Assembly (NCBI GenBank): GCA_022432975.1
Contig: CM039509.1
Coordinates: 41,760,209-41,824,208 of the forward strand
Direction of reading: 5' to 3'
From: Begonia masoniana
Lineage: Eukaryota; Streptophyta; Magnoliopsida; Cucurbitales; Begoniaceae
DNA length: 64,000 bases
Shown here: piece by piece, positions 35,738 to 47,102 of the stretch
How the letters are laid out: each line of letters starts with the position of its first letter
Numbering within the stretch: the stretch's first letter is position 1
Program-made: the position numbers and the translations under genes
The notes under the pieces: model-generated
Database searches by the model: none
Told to the model about the DNA's origin: nothing
What the model saw: the letters and a program-made list of their open reading frames with translations, nothing else

Positions 35738-37180
35738 TTAAATATCCTCTATTTTTGAAGGTCGTTGGAGATCTGGCATTGGCATAAGGGTGTGTAATTC
35801 CAACAATAAGCCTATATCACCTGACGCAAAACACTTAATCAAGGAACGAAATGAAGCTAAAGATCGGCCCAGGCTCGGATCACCGTGCAAGGTTACTTGG
35901 CTGCCCTTCACTGTAAACGACATAGTAAGAGCGCCCCAGTTGATTTTTATTTCGGTTTGAGCTCGCAACCATTTAAATCCCAAAATCACGTTTGCACTAC
36001 CCAATTCCAGCGGAAGAAAATCATCAACGATCACCACAGTCGGAAAAATCAATGTTAAAGCTCGGCAAACACCAGTGCTCGGAACCGTCAACCCGGTTCC
36101 TGTCATCACCTCAAACCGGCCACTGGACTCCAAAGGAAGCTGCAACTGGTGCCGGAGAGAACTGGAGATAAAATTGTGGGTGGCGCCGCTGTCAATAAGG
36201 ACCACAACTTCCTGACCCATAAGGAGCCCGCGAACCTTCATGGAGTCGGGTGAGGAGAAACCTACCACAGAGTTTAGGGATAATTGAGCGAATTCGGCGG
36301 ATTCTGGAGGTGTCTCATCAGTCGACAGAGGCTGTTCTTCAATCGTCGGCAGTTCGGTTACCTCTCCTGTTTCTTGGCAGACCAATACCAGCAAGTCTTT
36401 TGCTTTACAACGATGCCCTGGTTGAAATTTTTCGTCACACCTAAAACACAATCCCCTTTCTCGTTTTCGCGCTAACTCCGCATCAGACAACCGGCGAAAT
36501 GAAGGTGCCGGTCGACTTGGTTGAAAGATCGCTGTAGGTCGGGAAACAGGTGAAATCGCTGAAGTGGGTGTGGGCTGCAGTGTTCTGGGCGGAGTATTGG
36601 CGAAGCTGTGGTTCGCAGCAAGTTGGGGCAGGCCATGGGCCGACGGCCCAAACCTGGCTGACCCGATTCCCCTCACCCCAAGCCCATGCCCGCTTGACCC
36701 AGACCCGACTGTGTTCAGTAAAGAATGTTTATCCTCTACCCTCTGAGCCGTGAGCATCAAATGATCGAGCCCCGTTGGTCGGAGCACCAGAAGTTCAGCA
36801 CGAATCTCCGGTCGTAGCCCGGTCACAAACTGAGCCTCGAGCAAGTGTTCAGGCAAGTCGGAAAAATGGGAAGCGGCCCTCTCAAATTTCTGGCGATACT
36901 CCCGAATGGACCCTGCCTGTTGTAACTGTAAAAATTTTTCCGATAGAGTCCCGTCCAAGGATGATCGGAATCGCTCCACTAATAAACACCGGAAGTCCAT
37001 CCAACTGCGGAATGGCCAGCGACGTTCTTCCCACTGGAACCAAGCCAGCGCCTCCCCCTCCAAGTGAACTGCCACGCAATGAATCTTCTCCGGTTCCGAT
37101 AGAGGCTGGAGCGCAAAATATCGCTCAACTCTGAATATCCAGTCATCTGGATCTCCATCAGCAAACACAGGCATCTCCAA
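35738..37180 (-). CDS. Gypsy Gag-protease (480-residue open frame)
   Basis: The frame opens with [20 protein letters not shown], the Ty3/gypsy Gag start (retrotransposon gag family), followed by [20 protein letters not shown]. It contains a zinc-knuckle-like [14 protein letters not shown] near residue 245 and a retropepsin with active-site [12 protein letters not shown] near residue 330. The frame is intact and could supply Gag and protease, but the polymerase part that follows is deleted. Coding may begin slightly upstream of the first ATG. Confidence 0.85.
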   Translation of the reverse strand: MEMPVFADGDPDDWIFRVERYFALQPLSEPEKIHCVAVHLEGEALAWFQWEERRWPFRSWMDFRCLLVERFRSSLDGTLSEKFLQLQQAGSIREYRQKFERAASHFSDLPEHLLEAQFVTGLRPEIRAELLVLRPTGLDHLMLTAQRVEDKHSLLNTVGSGSSGHGLGVRGIGSARFGPSAHGLPQLAANHSFANTPPRTLQPTPTSAISPVSRPTAIFQPSRPAPSFRRLSDAELARKRERGLCFRCDEKFQPGHRCKAKDLLVLVCQETGEVTELPTIEEQPLSTDETPPESAEFAQLSLNSVVGFSSPDSMKVRGLLMGQEVVVLIDSGATHNFISSSLRHQLQLPLESSGRFEVMTGTGLTVPSTGVCRALTLIFPTVVIVDDFLPLELGSANVILGFKWLRAQTEIKINWGALTMSFTVKGSQVTLHGDPSLGRSLASFRSLIKCFASGDIGLLLELHTLMPMPDLQRPSKIEDI

Positions 37181-37491
37181 ACGTCGTTTCAGGTACTCTT
37201 CTCGCCATCCCTCTTCGCTATTTCGTCTCTAGAAAAACTCTCCCGGATCAGTTGATGGTCCTGCTGGATCGTTGTCCATCGATCTTTTCCCTTTATCCCA
37301 CTGTCGTGGGGAGGCAGAGAGCACTGTCTCTACTAAGGAATTCACCTTCTCCATTAACAAGGCCAAATTTCATTCGAACTCTGGGAACCGAGCGATACTC
37401 TCCTTGACAATTCCCATTTCTTGCCATTTTTCACTCGGATCAAACTGCTCCTCTGTCATACCCGATTTTCCTTGTTTCTTCCCAGCCATTT

Positions 37492-37504
37492 TCTCTGATA
37501 CCAA
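37492..37504 (-). promoter_or_regulatory. Primer-binding site, initiator tRNA-Met type
   Basis: The minus strand next to the right LTR reads TTGGTATCAGAGA, matching the TGGTATCAGAG primer-binding site that pairs with the 3' end of initiator tRNA-Met in many plant LTR elements. Confidence 0.75.
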
Positions 37505-37859
37505 TGTTATAGATCCTGTAATCTTAGATCCAGAACAATTCCAGAATACGCAAATAGTGATTATAATAAGAACATCAACAACAAAGTTCCAACATTGAAG
37601 GGAGTTCGAGAGCCCTCCTCTCTCCACTCTACTGTCTTTTTCCCCCCTCTAACTTCATTTCCCACTTCCCTTATAACCTCCTCCTCTCCTAACTGTTTTT
37701 CCATAAGTAATTCCTCTTTTACCCCTAGTTAATTTATAAGAAAAATAACTAAATATACATAACCGAAATATAACAAAAACATAAGAAAAACATAGCTATG
37801 CTCTTGCTGGGTCTCGTTTTCGCCTTGCATATGTGAATCGAAATGGTAGATTCCTATCA
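37505..37859 (-). repeat. 5' LTR of the gypsy element (355 bp)
   Basis: Near-identical to 34903-35258; it starts TGTTATAG and ends CCTATCA. Confidence 0.9.
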
Positions 37860-38276
37860 ACAAGCTACTCAGTGAACATTTGCACCTTCTTAAATCATGG
37901 AGCTAAAACTTAGCTTGGCCTATAGACCAACTCTGACATAATAATTTGTACATTTAAACCATGTTTGTCCGTAGAATTCCGAATCGCCCTAAAATAATCT
38001 TGTTTGGGTCTCACATTATGCATTAGCCGTTTATTCCTTTTCCAGTGTGAAGTAGCTCATCTGGAGTTGCAGCAGGGTCAAGATCCCAACAATTTTCAGG
38101 CAAACTGCTTGCTTCCCCTTTGAGTAAATAAGAAGGTACCTGGTGAGAAAAGCTAAGCATCTCTCTTCGAGAAATCCATCTCATAGCGTCCTTGTTTGTA
38201 TCTCGTTGATAAACTGTCTTGAATCCAGCCAATTTCACAAGGGGAGTTACACAGACACCAAGCTCTTCAGAGTAAT

Positions 38277-39948
38277 TGTTGCGAAAAATCGTACTACGCA
38301 AGTGCACGTGTCGCAAAAGTAATAAAGTGTATATAAAAGTACGAGTGTCGATCCCAGGAGGAATAATTTTGTTAAATAATGAATATTTAATTTTTAGCTT
38401 AATTTGAAAAGAAATAATAAAGTTGGTAATTTTGATTTTTAAACTAAAATTAATTCAATTTAAATTAATTAGTAAATTAAATAGCAATTGCAAAAATTAA
38501 ATGATTAAGATTTTATAATGGGAAAAATCTAGGGTTCCGATTTCACTTAGCTAATCCTATTTATTTAACCTAATTCAAATCTTTAATTTCTATTCCAATG
38601 TGTTGATGGCAATTTCACGAAAATATTTATCAATCTCTCTCGAGCAAAGACAAACTTATTCAACTAACGAATTATCACCTCTCGGTCTCTAATCCTGAGA
38701 ATTAATTGAATACATTAGGAACAAGAAATTATATTACCACTCAAACGTCCTAACTATCTCTAGCCTAGGATCCTTTTTAAGGCAAAATATTCAGTGCACG
38801 GTTAAATTCTCCGCTCTCGCATCCCGAATCAACCCTAAAGTTCTTAGTTTTGGTGATCAAGCAAACCTAAGCATTACGTCCAGAATAGATTACTCAACAC
38901 AGAACAAGAACAGGAAATTAAATACTTGAATTAAGAAAAATAAATAATCATAACTAGGCTACATCGAAACCCTAGAACAAACGTTTAGTTCATGCTAGAA
39001 GATAAATAAACAACGGAAATATTATAGAGTTGCATAATAAAACAGTAGAAAGAAAAAGAAAAGAAAAGAAAACTATGCTGAAAATAATCGGATCGCTCCT
39101 TAGCCGAGAATCGCCTCTCTCTGTTGCCGGCTCCAGGATCTCCCCTAATTTTTAGGTCTGCTCTTGTTATTTATTGACGTCTTTCAATCAAGCAACGGCT
39201 AGGATTTAATATCGCTTCGGATCAATGGCTCAAATTAAAACACGTTATCTTTCCGTATAAGATTTGGTGAGCGATCAGTCGCTGTCTTTGTAAGGCGCAC
39301 GGTCGCTGCAATCTTTTGCTCCATCTTCTATAAATGTGTGGCAGCGATCGGTCTCTGTAGTTTATAGGAATTGATCGCTGCCTCTTTTCTGTGCAATATA
39401 ACATAGCGATCGGTCTCTAGCAGTTGTAGAGATCGATCGCGGCATTTCTTTGTAGCATATGTGTGGCGATCGATCTCTGCAATTCACAGAGATCGATCGC
39501 TGCTTCCTTTTTCAAGTGATCGCTGTTGTCTTATGTAAATGTATGTGGCGATCGATCTCTGTCAAGCATAGAAATCGATCGCTGCTGCTCTTGGGTAATT
39601 GCTTGGCACATGTTGTGATCAGGTGATGCATATCTTGAGAAATCGATCGCTGCATACCCATGGAGATCGATCGCTGCAAGAAGGTAATTTTATAGAAATC
39701 GATCGCTGCCTTGTTTCTCTAAATTCGTCACTTTTCAAGCGATCAATGGCTTCCAATTGATCGCTCAGCAGGTGCTCCATTCTTTTCTTCTCTTCAGCTT
39801 CCATTTTCTTTTATTCTCTTGTTCCTGTTCTAATTATAATTGCTGCAAACTTGGCACAAAATTGATCAAATTCTTTCAATCACTTGAGAGAAACTTATCA
39901 AATCAAATATGCAGAGTATAAATAAGTGTGTAAAATACACACTTATCA
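38277..39948 (-). repeat. 3' LTR of the TR-GAG-like element (1672 bp)
   Basis: Runs from TGTTGCGAAAAATCG to ACACTTATCA. It is 10 bp shorter than the other LTR, mainly because the other has a small tandem duplication of CAGGATCTC. Confidence 0.93.
39338..39705. repeat. GATCGATC hairpin array in the 3' LTR
   Basis: Inverted-repeat units such as GCGATCGATCTCTG with CAGAGATCGATCGC (about 39466-39502) and GCGATCGATCTCTG with ATAGAAATCGATCGCTGC (39547-39584) recur about five to six times, with some single half-sites. The identical array is in the other LTR at about 45297-45665. Confidence 0.85.
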
Positions 39949-39964
39949 CACCCCCAAACTTGAA
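39949..39964 (-). promoter_or_regulatory. Polypurine tract
   Basis: The minus strand reads TTCAAGTTTGGGGGTG directly before the LTR, the expected plus-strand DNA primer. Two further copies of this motif lie near 40526 and 41414. Confidence 0.75.
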
Positions 39965-41731
39965 TGAAAGCTTGTCCTCAAGCGAACAAAAATAAGCATA
40001 GAAAACTAGCAAAGTTTATCCAGAATTTTCTAAAATTTTAAGTCTGCAAAATATTTAAAATTTCCATGGTAGAATTATCTACATCATAGTTTGCAGTATT
40101 TAGTCTCAGCTTGATATTTGCATGCAAATAAACCATCTAAATAAACACGTTCAATAATACAACTCATGATATCACATTGAGAGAAACTTAATCAGAAATT
40201 CTTGTGTATGTATATGCTCAAACTCATTTTCGTTTCACTGATAGATCTATAATTGTGTCTTATGAGAAGGGAAATCAAAAATACCTCTCAGGGTCACTCC
40301 ATCCACTCTTATTGTTCATCAGTCTTGCCCATTATTCACTAATAACAAATATGAGTAAACAGAATAAAAGTCGATAGGTCTTTAATTAAGCTTGTAATGT
40401 AAGGCCGGGTTTATAAGGTAGGAATTTTTTGGATTCAAGCGAAACTCTAGAGCACAATCCATCCTTATGCCACCCTCACTCCTTACACTCACTTAAACTC
40501 TTTTCTAATCAGTTAACTCAATAATCCCCCCAAACTTGTCTCACTCTCTATTTTTCAAAACCAACTCCTTTGTCAATGTCTTTACTAACAAACATAAAAT
40601 ACAAATAATAACAATAACAACAAATTAAATAGCATATAAGAAATTGTTCTACTACTGAACAATTCAACTTTTCAATAACTTTTTTTTTTTTTTTTTATTC
40701 TTTTTTTTTTTTTTTTTACAACTTTAATCACTGAAAAACATAAAAGAGGAATAAATAGAATCTCAAAATACTAACAACTTAGACAATTGACAAAAGAATT
40801 AGTTCTGATTCTCACCACTACTTTCTCCAACTCTCCCCATAATATGTACCCACAACCCTGTGCTCAATAAACAGGATAGTCAAAATAATTTCAAGGTAGG
40901 TTAAATTAGGGTTGACAAAATAGTGGTAAATAAAGGTTCAAATAGGAGACTAAGGGTGCCATTTAAATGACACAAATGAGGTATGTCAATAAAAGCTCAA
41001 ACGATTCAAAAATGGCCTAAGTCATTCTCTTAATTCTGCAAAAATCACAATTTGTATTCATGAATGCAGGGCAAAACCACGAACAATTTAATACTCACTA
41101 ATCGCTCACTAAATTTAAATGGAGCTCACTCCCTTTCAGTGTTTACACTCAAGCACTCCCTTACTGTGTTTAGGCTCTCGATCTCAAGACAACAATTTAT
41201 ATCATTATCAGCTAAATTTAAATAAGAATGAACATTTCCACACAAACAAGTATAACTTCCTAAGCTCCAATCAATGCTACTATCACAAATCGTACTATCT
41301 CAGAATCTATTCAGAAGTTAAAACAGGCATCAATCAAAGGTGCAATCATCGACACTTTGAACCAATGAAATAAATAATCATACCATAGAATTTCAAAATA
41401 TTAAGCAGACTTACACCCCCCCAAACTTGAAATAAACATTGTCCCCAATGTAAACAAGGCATACGCGAAAAATAAGAAAGGGGATAGTGTACCTCGTGTG
41501 GGGCCCGGTAGCAGTGTGGTGGCGCTTCGGTTGAAGGAGCAATCGATCAAGAATCCTATTTTTTTTTTTTTTTTTTATGTTAAAAATAATAATAATAATG
41601 AAATAAAATAAAAATAAACTAAACTAATGCAAACAAAAATTGAAATAACAAACTAAAAAGGATACTTAGGTGGGTTGCCTCTCACCAAGCGCTTGTTTTA
41701 TCGTCATCAGCTTGACGTTGTAAGCCTCTTG
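39965..41731 (-). other. Noncoding internal region of the TR-GAG-like element
   Basis: About 1.8 kb without coding potential, alignable with 525-2352. It contains T-rich tracts (40680-40718, 41560-41577) and internal polypurine-like motifs near 40526-40540 and 41414-41429. Confidence 0.6.
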
Positions 41732-44098
41732 CTAATCTGGTGCACGGAGAATAATAGTTGTATCATTCTGAAAAACCCCGTTAAGATACGGCTTCGCTCT
41801 TTTTCCGTTTACTAATTTATCAATTTCAGGAAGCTCTTTGTCTGGCATATTATCGACAATTGGCTCATTGCTAGCTGTTGGGTAATTTATGGATTTATAT
41901 ACTTTGAATGTCACTTCGTCATCATATACTTGCAATTTGAGCTCTCCTTTTCTTAGATCAATAACAGCTCCCCCTGTTGCTAAAAATGGTCGACCTAATA
42001 TTATCAGGGATGCCTCGGTCTTCGTCCATATCGAGAATCAAGAAATCAGCGGGAAAAATAAACTTGTCGACTTTGACAAGGACATCTTCAATCACCCCAT
42101 ACTGGATGTTTTATAGAGCGATCGGCCATCTGTAGGATTACCCTGGTGGGTTTGCTTCACCAATACCCAGCTGACGAAATATAGATAGCGGCATCAAATT
42201 TATACTAGCACCCAAATCACATAATGCCCGCTCAAAAATGGACTCCCCAATTGCACATGGTATGGTGAAACTTCCCGGATCTTTCAATTTTTGTGGAAGC
42301 TTCCGTTGAACAATGGCACTACATTCCTCAGTCAAAGCGATCGTGCCATATTTGTCAATTTTCCGTTTATGAGACAAGATGTCTTTCAGAAACTTTGCAT
42401 ATTTAGGCATTTGCTCGAGTGCCTCTGCGAATGGAATATTGATGTGGAGCTTTTTGAAGATATCAAGAAACTTAGAAAACTGATTATCAAGCTTCACATT
42501 TTTCAGTCTTTGTGGAAAAGGAACTTTTGAGAGGATCTCCTTTGGAATCTGAGGTGGAGCTTCCAGTAGCTCTTGATCCTTTGGTGTGGACTCGGATGAT
42601 GACGAATGCACTCCGTCATGTGCGACCACTTTCTTATTTTCCTTAGTACAATTTTCAATCACTTTTCCACTCCTAAGTGTAATGGCATTGCATTGTTCTC
42701 TGGGGTTGATTTCAGTAGAACTGGGCAATGTATCTTGTGGGCGTCCATTTAGTGCAGCTGCCATCTGGCCCATTTGTGTCTCTAAGCTTCGAATTTGGGC
42801 TGACTGATTCTGTAAGGTGGTTCGTGTCTCAGCCATAAATTTATTTGTGTGTTCCCCCATTTCAGCAATTAAATTATTGGTGCGCTCTCCCATCTTTGCA
42901 ATTAAATCCTCCAGATTTGATTTTCTTTCTGGAAACGGAGGTCCCGGTTGATTAGCTTGTGGCATCTGTATGGCGTTGTTCGGGTTCTTCCATGAGAAGT
43001 TCGGATGATTGTTGTGCCCCCCAATATAGTAGTTACCGGAATTTTGAAGTGTCGGTCTATTATAATTTCCCACATATTGAGCTTGTTCAGATGAACTTCT
43101 CGCCATTTGGTTCCCTTGCTGACAGTTTTCACTCGCATGTGGTCCTTGGCACCATTGACATTGCATAATCGGGGACTGAATTGCATTAACTGAAACTTGA
43201 TTACCTAGGATGTGTCTAGTGAGGGTTGCCATTTGTGTAGTTAATGCTTTTATTGCATCCATTTCTGGAGTATTTGCCTGCTTCCTCAAGATCTGGCGCT
43301 CAACTGGGCACTGATCATTATTGAGTGATAACTCCTCTAATAGGTTAAATGCCTCTATTTCTGTCTTCTGTAAGAATGATCCACCAGCTGCGGAGTTAAC
43401 GAGATTCCGTGTAGACACTGATAATCCAATGAAAAATGTCTGTATTTGCATCCATTGAGGTAGACCATGTTGGGGGCATCTTCGTAAAAGCTCTTTGAAT
43501 CGGCCCCATGCCTCATAAATTGTCTCACCATCAAATTGAGTAAAATTTGTGATCTCATTGCGGAGTTTTGCCATCTTTTCAAAGGGAAAGAATTTTGATA
43601 GAAATTTCTGTGCTAAATCATTCCATGTTGTAATTGAATCTGGAGGTAAGGAGTGTAACCAATTCTTTGCACGATCTCTCAGTGTGAAGGGGAATAACCT
43701 GAGCTTGATAGCATCCTCGGAGACATTATGGTATTTAAAAGTATCACAGACCTCGACGAAGCTAGCAATATGATCCTTGGGGTCTTCGTTAGGCAAACCA
43801 CAAAACTGATACTGTTGGATCATTTGTATTGTACCCGGCTTTATTTCAAAATTATTGCATGTGATAGCCGGTTTCCGAATTGCTGATTGAATCCGTCCAT
43901 GGATGGCATAACATAATCTAGCAATGTTCTTCTCCCGACTCCCTCAACCTCGACAATCTGTTGTATACGAGCATTTTGATCATGAGCATTTTGATTATCT
44001 GCCATAATTGCTTGCTTTGTCTCCCTTCGATTTCTACGGCAGGTTCGTTCAATTTCAAGATCGATAGGGATTAGGTTGGCAGTACCTAATTTTCGCAT
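41732..44098 (-). pseudogene. Gag with protease remnant of the TR-GAG-like element
   Basis: The Gag start MRKLGTANLIPIDLEIERTC (44098) lies about 100 bases after the primer site. After a frameshift near 43880 the main frame (42138-43823) gives DPKDHIASFVEVCDTFKYHN and a typical gypsy capsid region, then CQWCQGPHASENC, a zinc knuckle. The N-terminal protease block follows as CDLGASINLMPLSIFRQLGI. A further frame change near 42138 separates this from the second protease block and the last piece, LKLQVYDDEVTFKVYKSINY (41732-41935). The damage means the element no longer makes an intact Gag-protease. Confidence 0.85.
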
Positions 44099-44198
44099 GC
44101 ACCTGCAATGTGCAAATAATGTAATTTAAGCTTACAATAATAAAAGAAAATTCAAATATAAACTAAAATAAAATAATTCAATAATAACAAAATTAAAT

Positions 44199-44216
44199 TC
44201 CCCGGCAACGGCGCCA
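44199..44216 (-). promoter_or_regulatory. Primer-binding site for tRNA-Asp
   Basis: The plus strand reads TCCCCGGCAACGGCGCCA, identical to the expected 3' end of plant tRNA-Asp(GTC) including CCA. On the minus strand this is the complementary primer-binding site, six bases from the LTR edge. Confidence 0.9.
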
Positions 44217-44222
44217 AAAACT

Positions 44223-45904
44223 TTTTGCGAAAAATCGTACTACGCAAGTGCACAGTGTCGCAGAAGTAATAAAGTGTATATAAAAGTACGAGTGTCGATC
44301 CCACGAGGAATAATTTTGTTAAATAATGAATATTTAATTTTTAGCTTAATTTGAAAAGAAATAATAAAGTTGGAAATTTTGATTTTTAAACTAAAATTAA
44401 TTCAATTTAAATTAATTAGTAAATTAAATAGCAATTGCAAAAATTAAATGATTAAGATTTTATAATGGGAAAAACCTAGGGTTCCGATTTCACTTAGCTA
44501 ATCCTATTTATTTAACCTAATTCAAATCTTTAATTTCTATTCCAATGTGTTGATGGCAATTTCACGAAAATATTTATCAATTTCTCTCGAGCAAAGACAA
44601 ACTTATTCAACTAACGAATTATCACCTCTCGGTCTCTAATCCTGAGAATTAATTGAATACATTAGGAACAAGAAATTATATTACCACTCAAACGTCCTAA
44701 CTATCTCTAGCCTAGGATCCTTTTTAAGGCAAAATATTCAGTGCACGGTTAAATTCTCCGCTCTCGCATCCCGAATCAACCCTAAAGTTCTTAGTTTTGG
44801 TGATCAAGCAAACCTAAGCATTACGTCCAGAATAGATTACTCAACACAGAACAAGAACAGGAAATTAAATACTTGAATTAAGAAAAATAAATAATCATAA
44901 CTAGGCTACATCGAAATCCTAGAACAAACGTTTAGTTCATGCTAGAAGATAAATAAACAACGGAAATATTATAGAGTTGCATAATAAAACAGTAGAAAGA
45001 AAAAGAAAAGAAAAGAAAACTATGCTGAAAATAATCGGATCGCTCCTTAGCCGAGAATTGCCTCTCTCTGTTGCCGGCTCCAGGATCTCCAGGATCTCCC
45101 CTAATTTTTAGGTCTGCTCTTGTTATTTATTGACGTCTTTCAATCAAGCAACGGCTAGGATTTAATATCGCTTCGGATCAATGGCTCAAATTAAAACACG
45201 TTATCTTTCCATATAAGATTTGGTGAGCGATCAGTCGCTGTCTTTGTAAGGCGCACGGTCGCTGCAATCTTTTGCTCCATCTTCTATAAATGTGTGGCAG
45301 CGATCGGTCTCTGTAGTTTATAGGAATTGATCGCTGCCTCTTTTCTGTGCAATATAACATAGCGATCGGTCTCTAGCAGTTGTAGAGATCGATCGCGGCA
45401 TTTCTTTGTAGCATATGTGTGGCGATCGATCTCTGCAATTCACAGAGATCGATCGCTGCTTCCTTTTTCAAGTGATCGCTGTTGTCTTATGTAAATGTAT
45501 GTGGCGATCGATCTCTGTCAAGCATAGAAATCGATCGCTGCTGCTCTTGGGTAATTGCTTGGCACATGTTGTGATCAGGTGATGCATATCTTGAGAAATC
45601 GATCGCTGCATACCCATGGAGATCGATCGCTGCAAGAAGGTAATTTTATAGAAATCGATCGCTGCCTTGTTTCTCTAAATTCGTCACTTTTCAAGCGATC
45701 AATGGCTTCCAATTGATCGCTCAGCAGGTGCTCCATTCTTTTCTTCTCTTCAGCTTCCATTTTCTTTTATTCTCTTGTTCCTGTTCTAATTATAATTGCT
45801 GCAAACTTGGCACAAAATTGATCAAATTCCTTCAATCACTTGAGAGAAACTTATCAAATCAAATATGCAGAGTATAAATAAGTGTGTAAAATACACACTT
45901 ATCA
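44223..45904 (-). repeat. 5' LTR of the TR-GAG-like element (1682 bp)
   Basis: Matches 38277-39948 almost base for base; its inner end has TTTTGCGA instead of TGTTGCGA. It carries the same GATCGATC hairpin array (about 45297-45665). Confidence 0.93.
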
Positions 45905-47102
45905 GTAATCATCGAGAACTTCCACCATTTCGTATTGATGTCTGACCTCATCTGGGGTTGATCGGTCCCAATCAGGTGACCAATTCTGATAAATCGCCCA
46001 AACATCTCAGATTTGGGGTGTATTCGAATGCAACCTCCTCTACTAGCCTTTGCCTTGCTCAGAAAATGTGAGAATATATTTACTTGGTCAACAACATCAG
46101 AGTTGTATGCTCGAAAATTTCCACATGATTTAGTAAATCCACTATCCAACCATTTTGTCGAATCAAATTCGGCATCAGTCTTTGAACTTAAGTAAGTGAT
46201 AAGAATCTTAAATGGTTTAACCGAGAGGATCTCTCGGACTAGGCAGTACAAGCGAGGCATGCCATCTTCTTCATCATATACAGCCCATATTTGCTTTGGC
46301 TTGAAGCATTCCTCAGATCTATCTTTGTCAAAATCATGGAAGTCAGGGTCGGGGACATTTATTGTCGCTGGTCCAATTCTATTTGCCTGTAACGATTTGC
46401 AAGATAAATCATGATGAGTTCTTTCAGGTGCATGTCCTGCCTCTGTAATTTGACTAACTTTGACCTCTGGATTTGGATCATCTATGACAACTGAAACAGC
46501 CGTTGATGATGACAACTTAATTTCTTCCAATTTTTTACGAATCTCAGTCCTTGCCTTCTCTATCAACAACTTTCAACCATCAAACATAGGCGCACAGGAA
46601 TTGCGTCTAGAAGAAATCTCAGTTGCCGAGGAAAGCTTCTGACTCTGTTCCAAGTTTGCATTTCCATTTGTCAATAATGCTTCTGAAGCAGGTTTTAATT
46701 CTTTTTCTTCATGGCCATTGCTAAGAACAGTTCCCACAACCTTTCTTTTCTTATCTGGATGACCAGACTTGGAACAAAATTCATTGTAGCTGGAGGGAGC
46801 GACAGAATTTATATTAATATTAGGCACAGGTTCTTTCAAGTGGCGCTTTCCGTTTAATCTTGCTTTGTCTTTTGCTCCAGATACACAGACATTTCCATTG
46901 GTTTGATAAAAACCATCACCAGATCTAGGAGATGGTCCATCAAATAACAAAGTTCCATCAGAAGCTCCTGAAAATGAGCTCCACTGAAATGGCAAATTCG
47001 AAGCATAGTCATAGCGATGCGCAGAATGAGGTGTTGGGATCCCATTTCCAGTAAAGAAGGAAGCATCAGTTGTGACGTGTAACTCCGTCATATCCGTGAC
47101 TT

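Larger units (their letters stand above)
34903..37859 (-). mobile_element. Ty3/gypsy LTR retrotransposon, internally deleted (2957 bp)
   Basis: Two near-identical LTRs (34903-35258 and 37505-37859; TGTTATAG...CCTATCA) are flanked by the perfect 5-bp repeat ACAAG (34898-34902 and 37860-37864). Next to the right-hand (5') LTR, the minus strand reads TTGGTATCAGAGA, an initiator tRNA-Met primer site. The interior encodes Gag, protease and the first part of reverse transcriptase. It then jumps to the last residues of the integrase end (a [13 protein letters not shown] motif near 35280-35310). Everything between is deleted. The element cannot move on its own, but its very similar LTRs indicate recent arrival. 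Confidence 0.92.
38277..45904 (-). mobile_element. Complete gag-only LTR retrotransposon (TR-GAG-like, 7628 bp)
   Basis: Two LTRs (38277-39948 and 44223-45904) differ at only a few sites and are flanked by the perfect 5-bp repeat GTAAT (38272-38276 and 45905-45909). A primer-binding site complementary to tRNA-Asp lies at 44199-44216 and a polypurine tract at 39949-39964. The 4.3-kb interior encodes a gypsy-type Gag with a damaged protease, then about 1.8 kb of noncoding DNA. There is no trace of reverse transcriptase, RNase H or integrase. This is the layout of TR-GAG non-autonomous elements related to the Athila/Tat lineage; movement must have relied on enzymes from another element. The small LTR divergence points to a young insertion. 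Confidence 0.92.

Noticed and set aside
36250..37134. Plus-strand frames opposite the gypsy Gag
   Set aside because: Antisense shadows; the minus strand carries the recognised Gag and protease.
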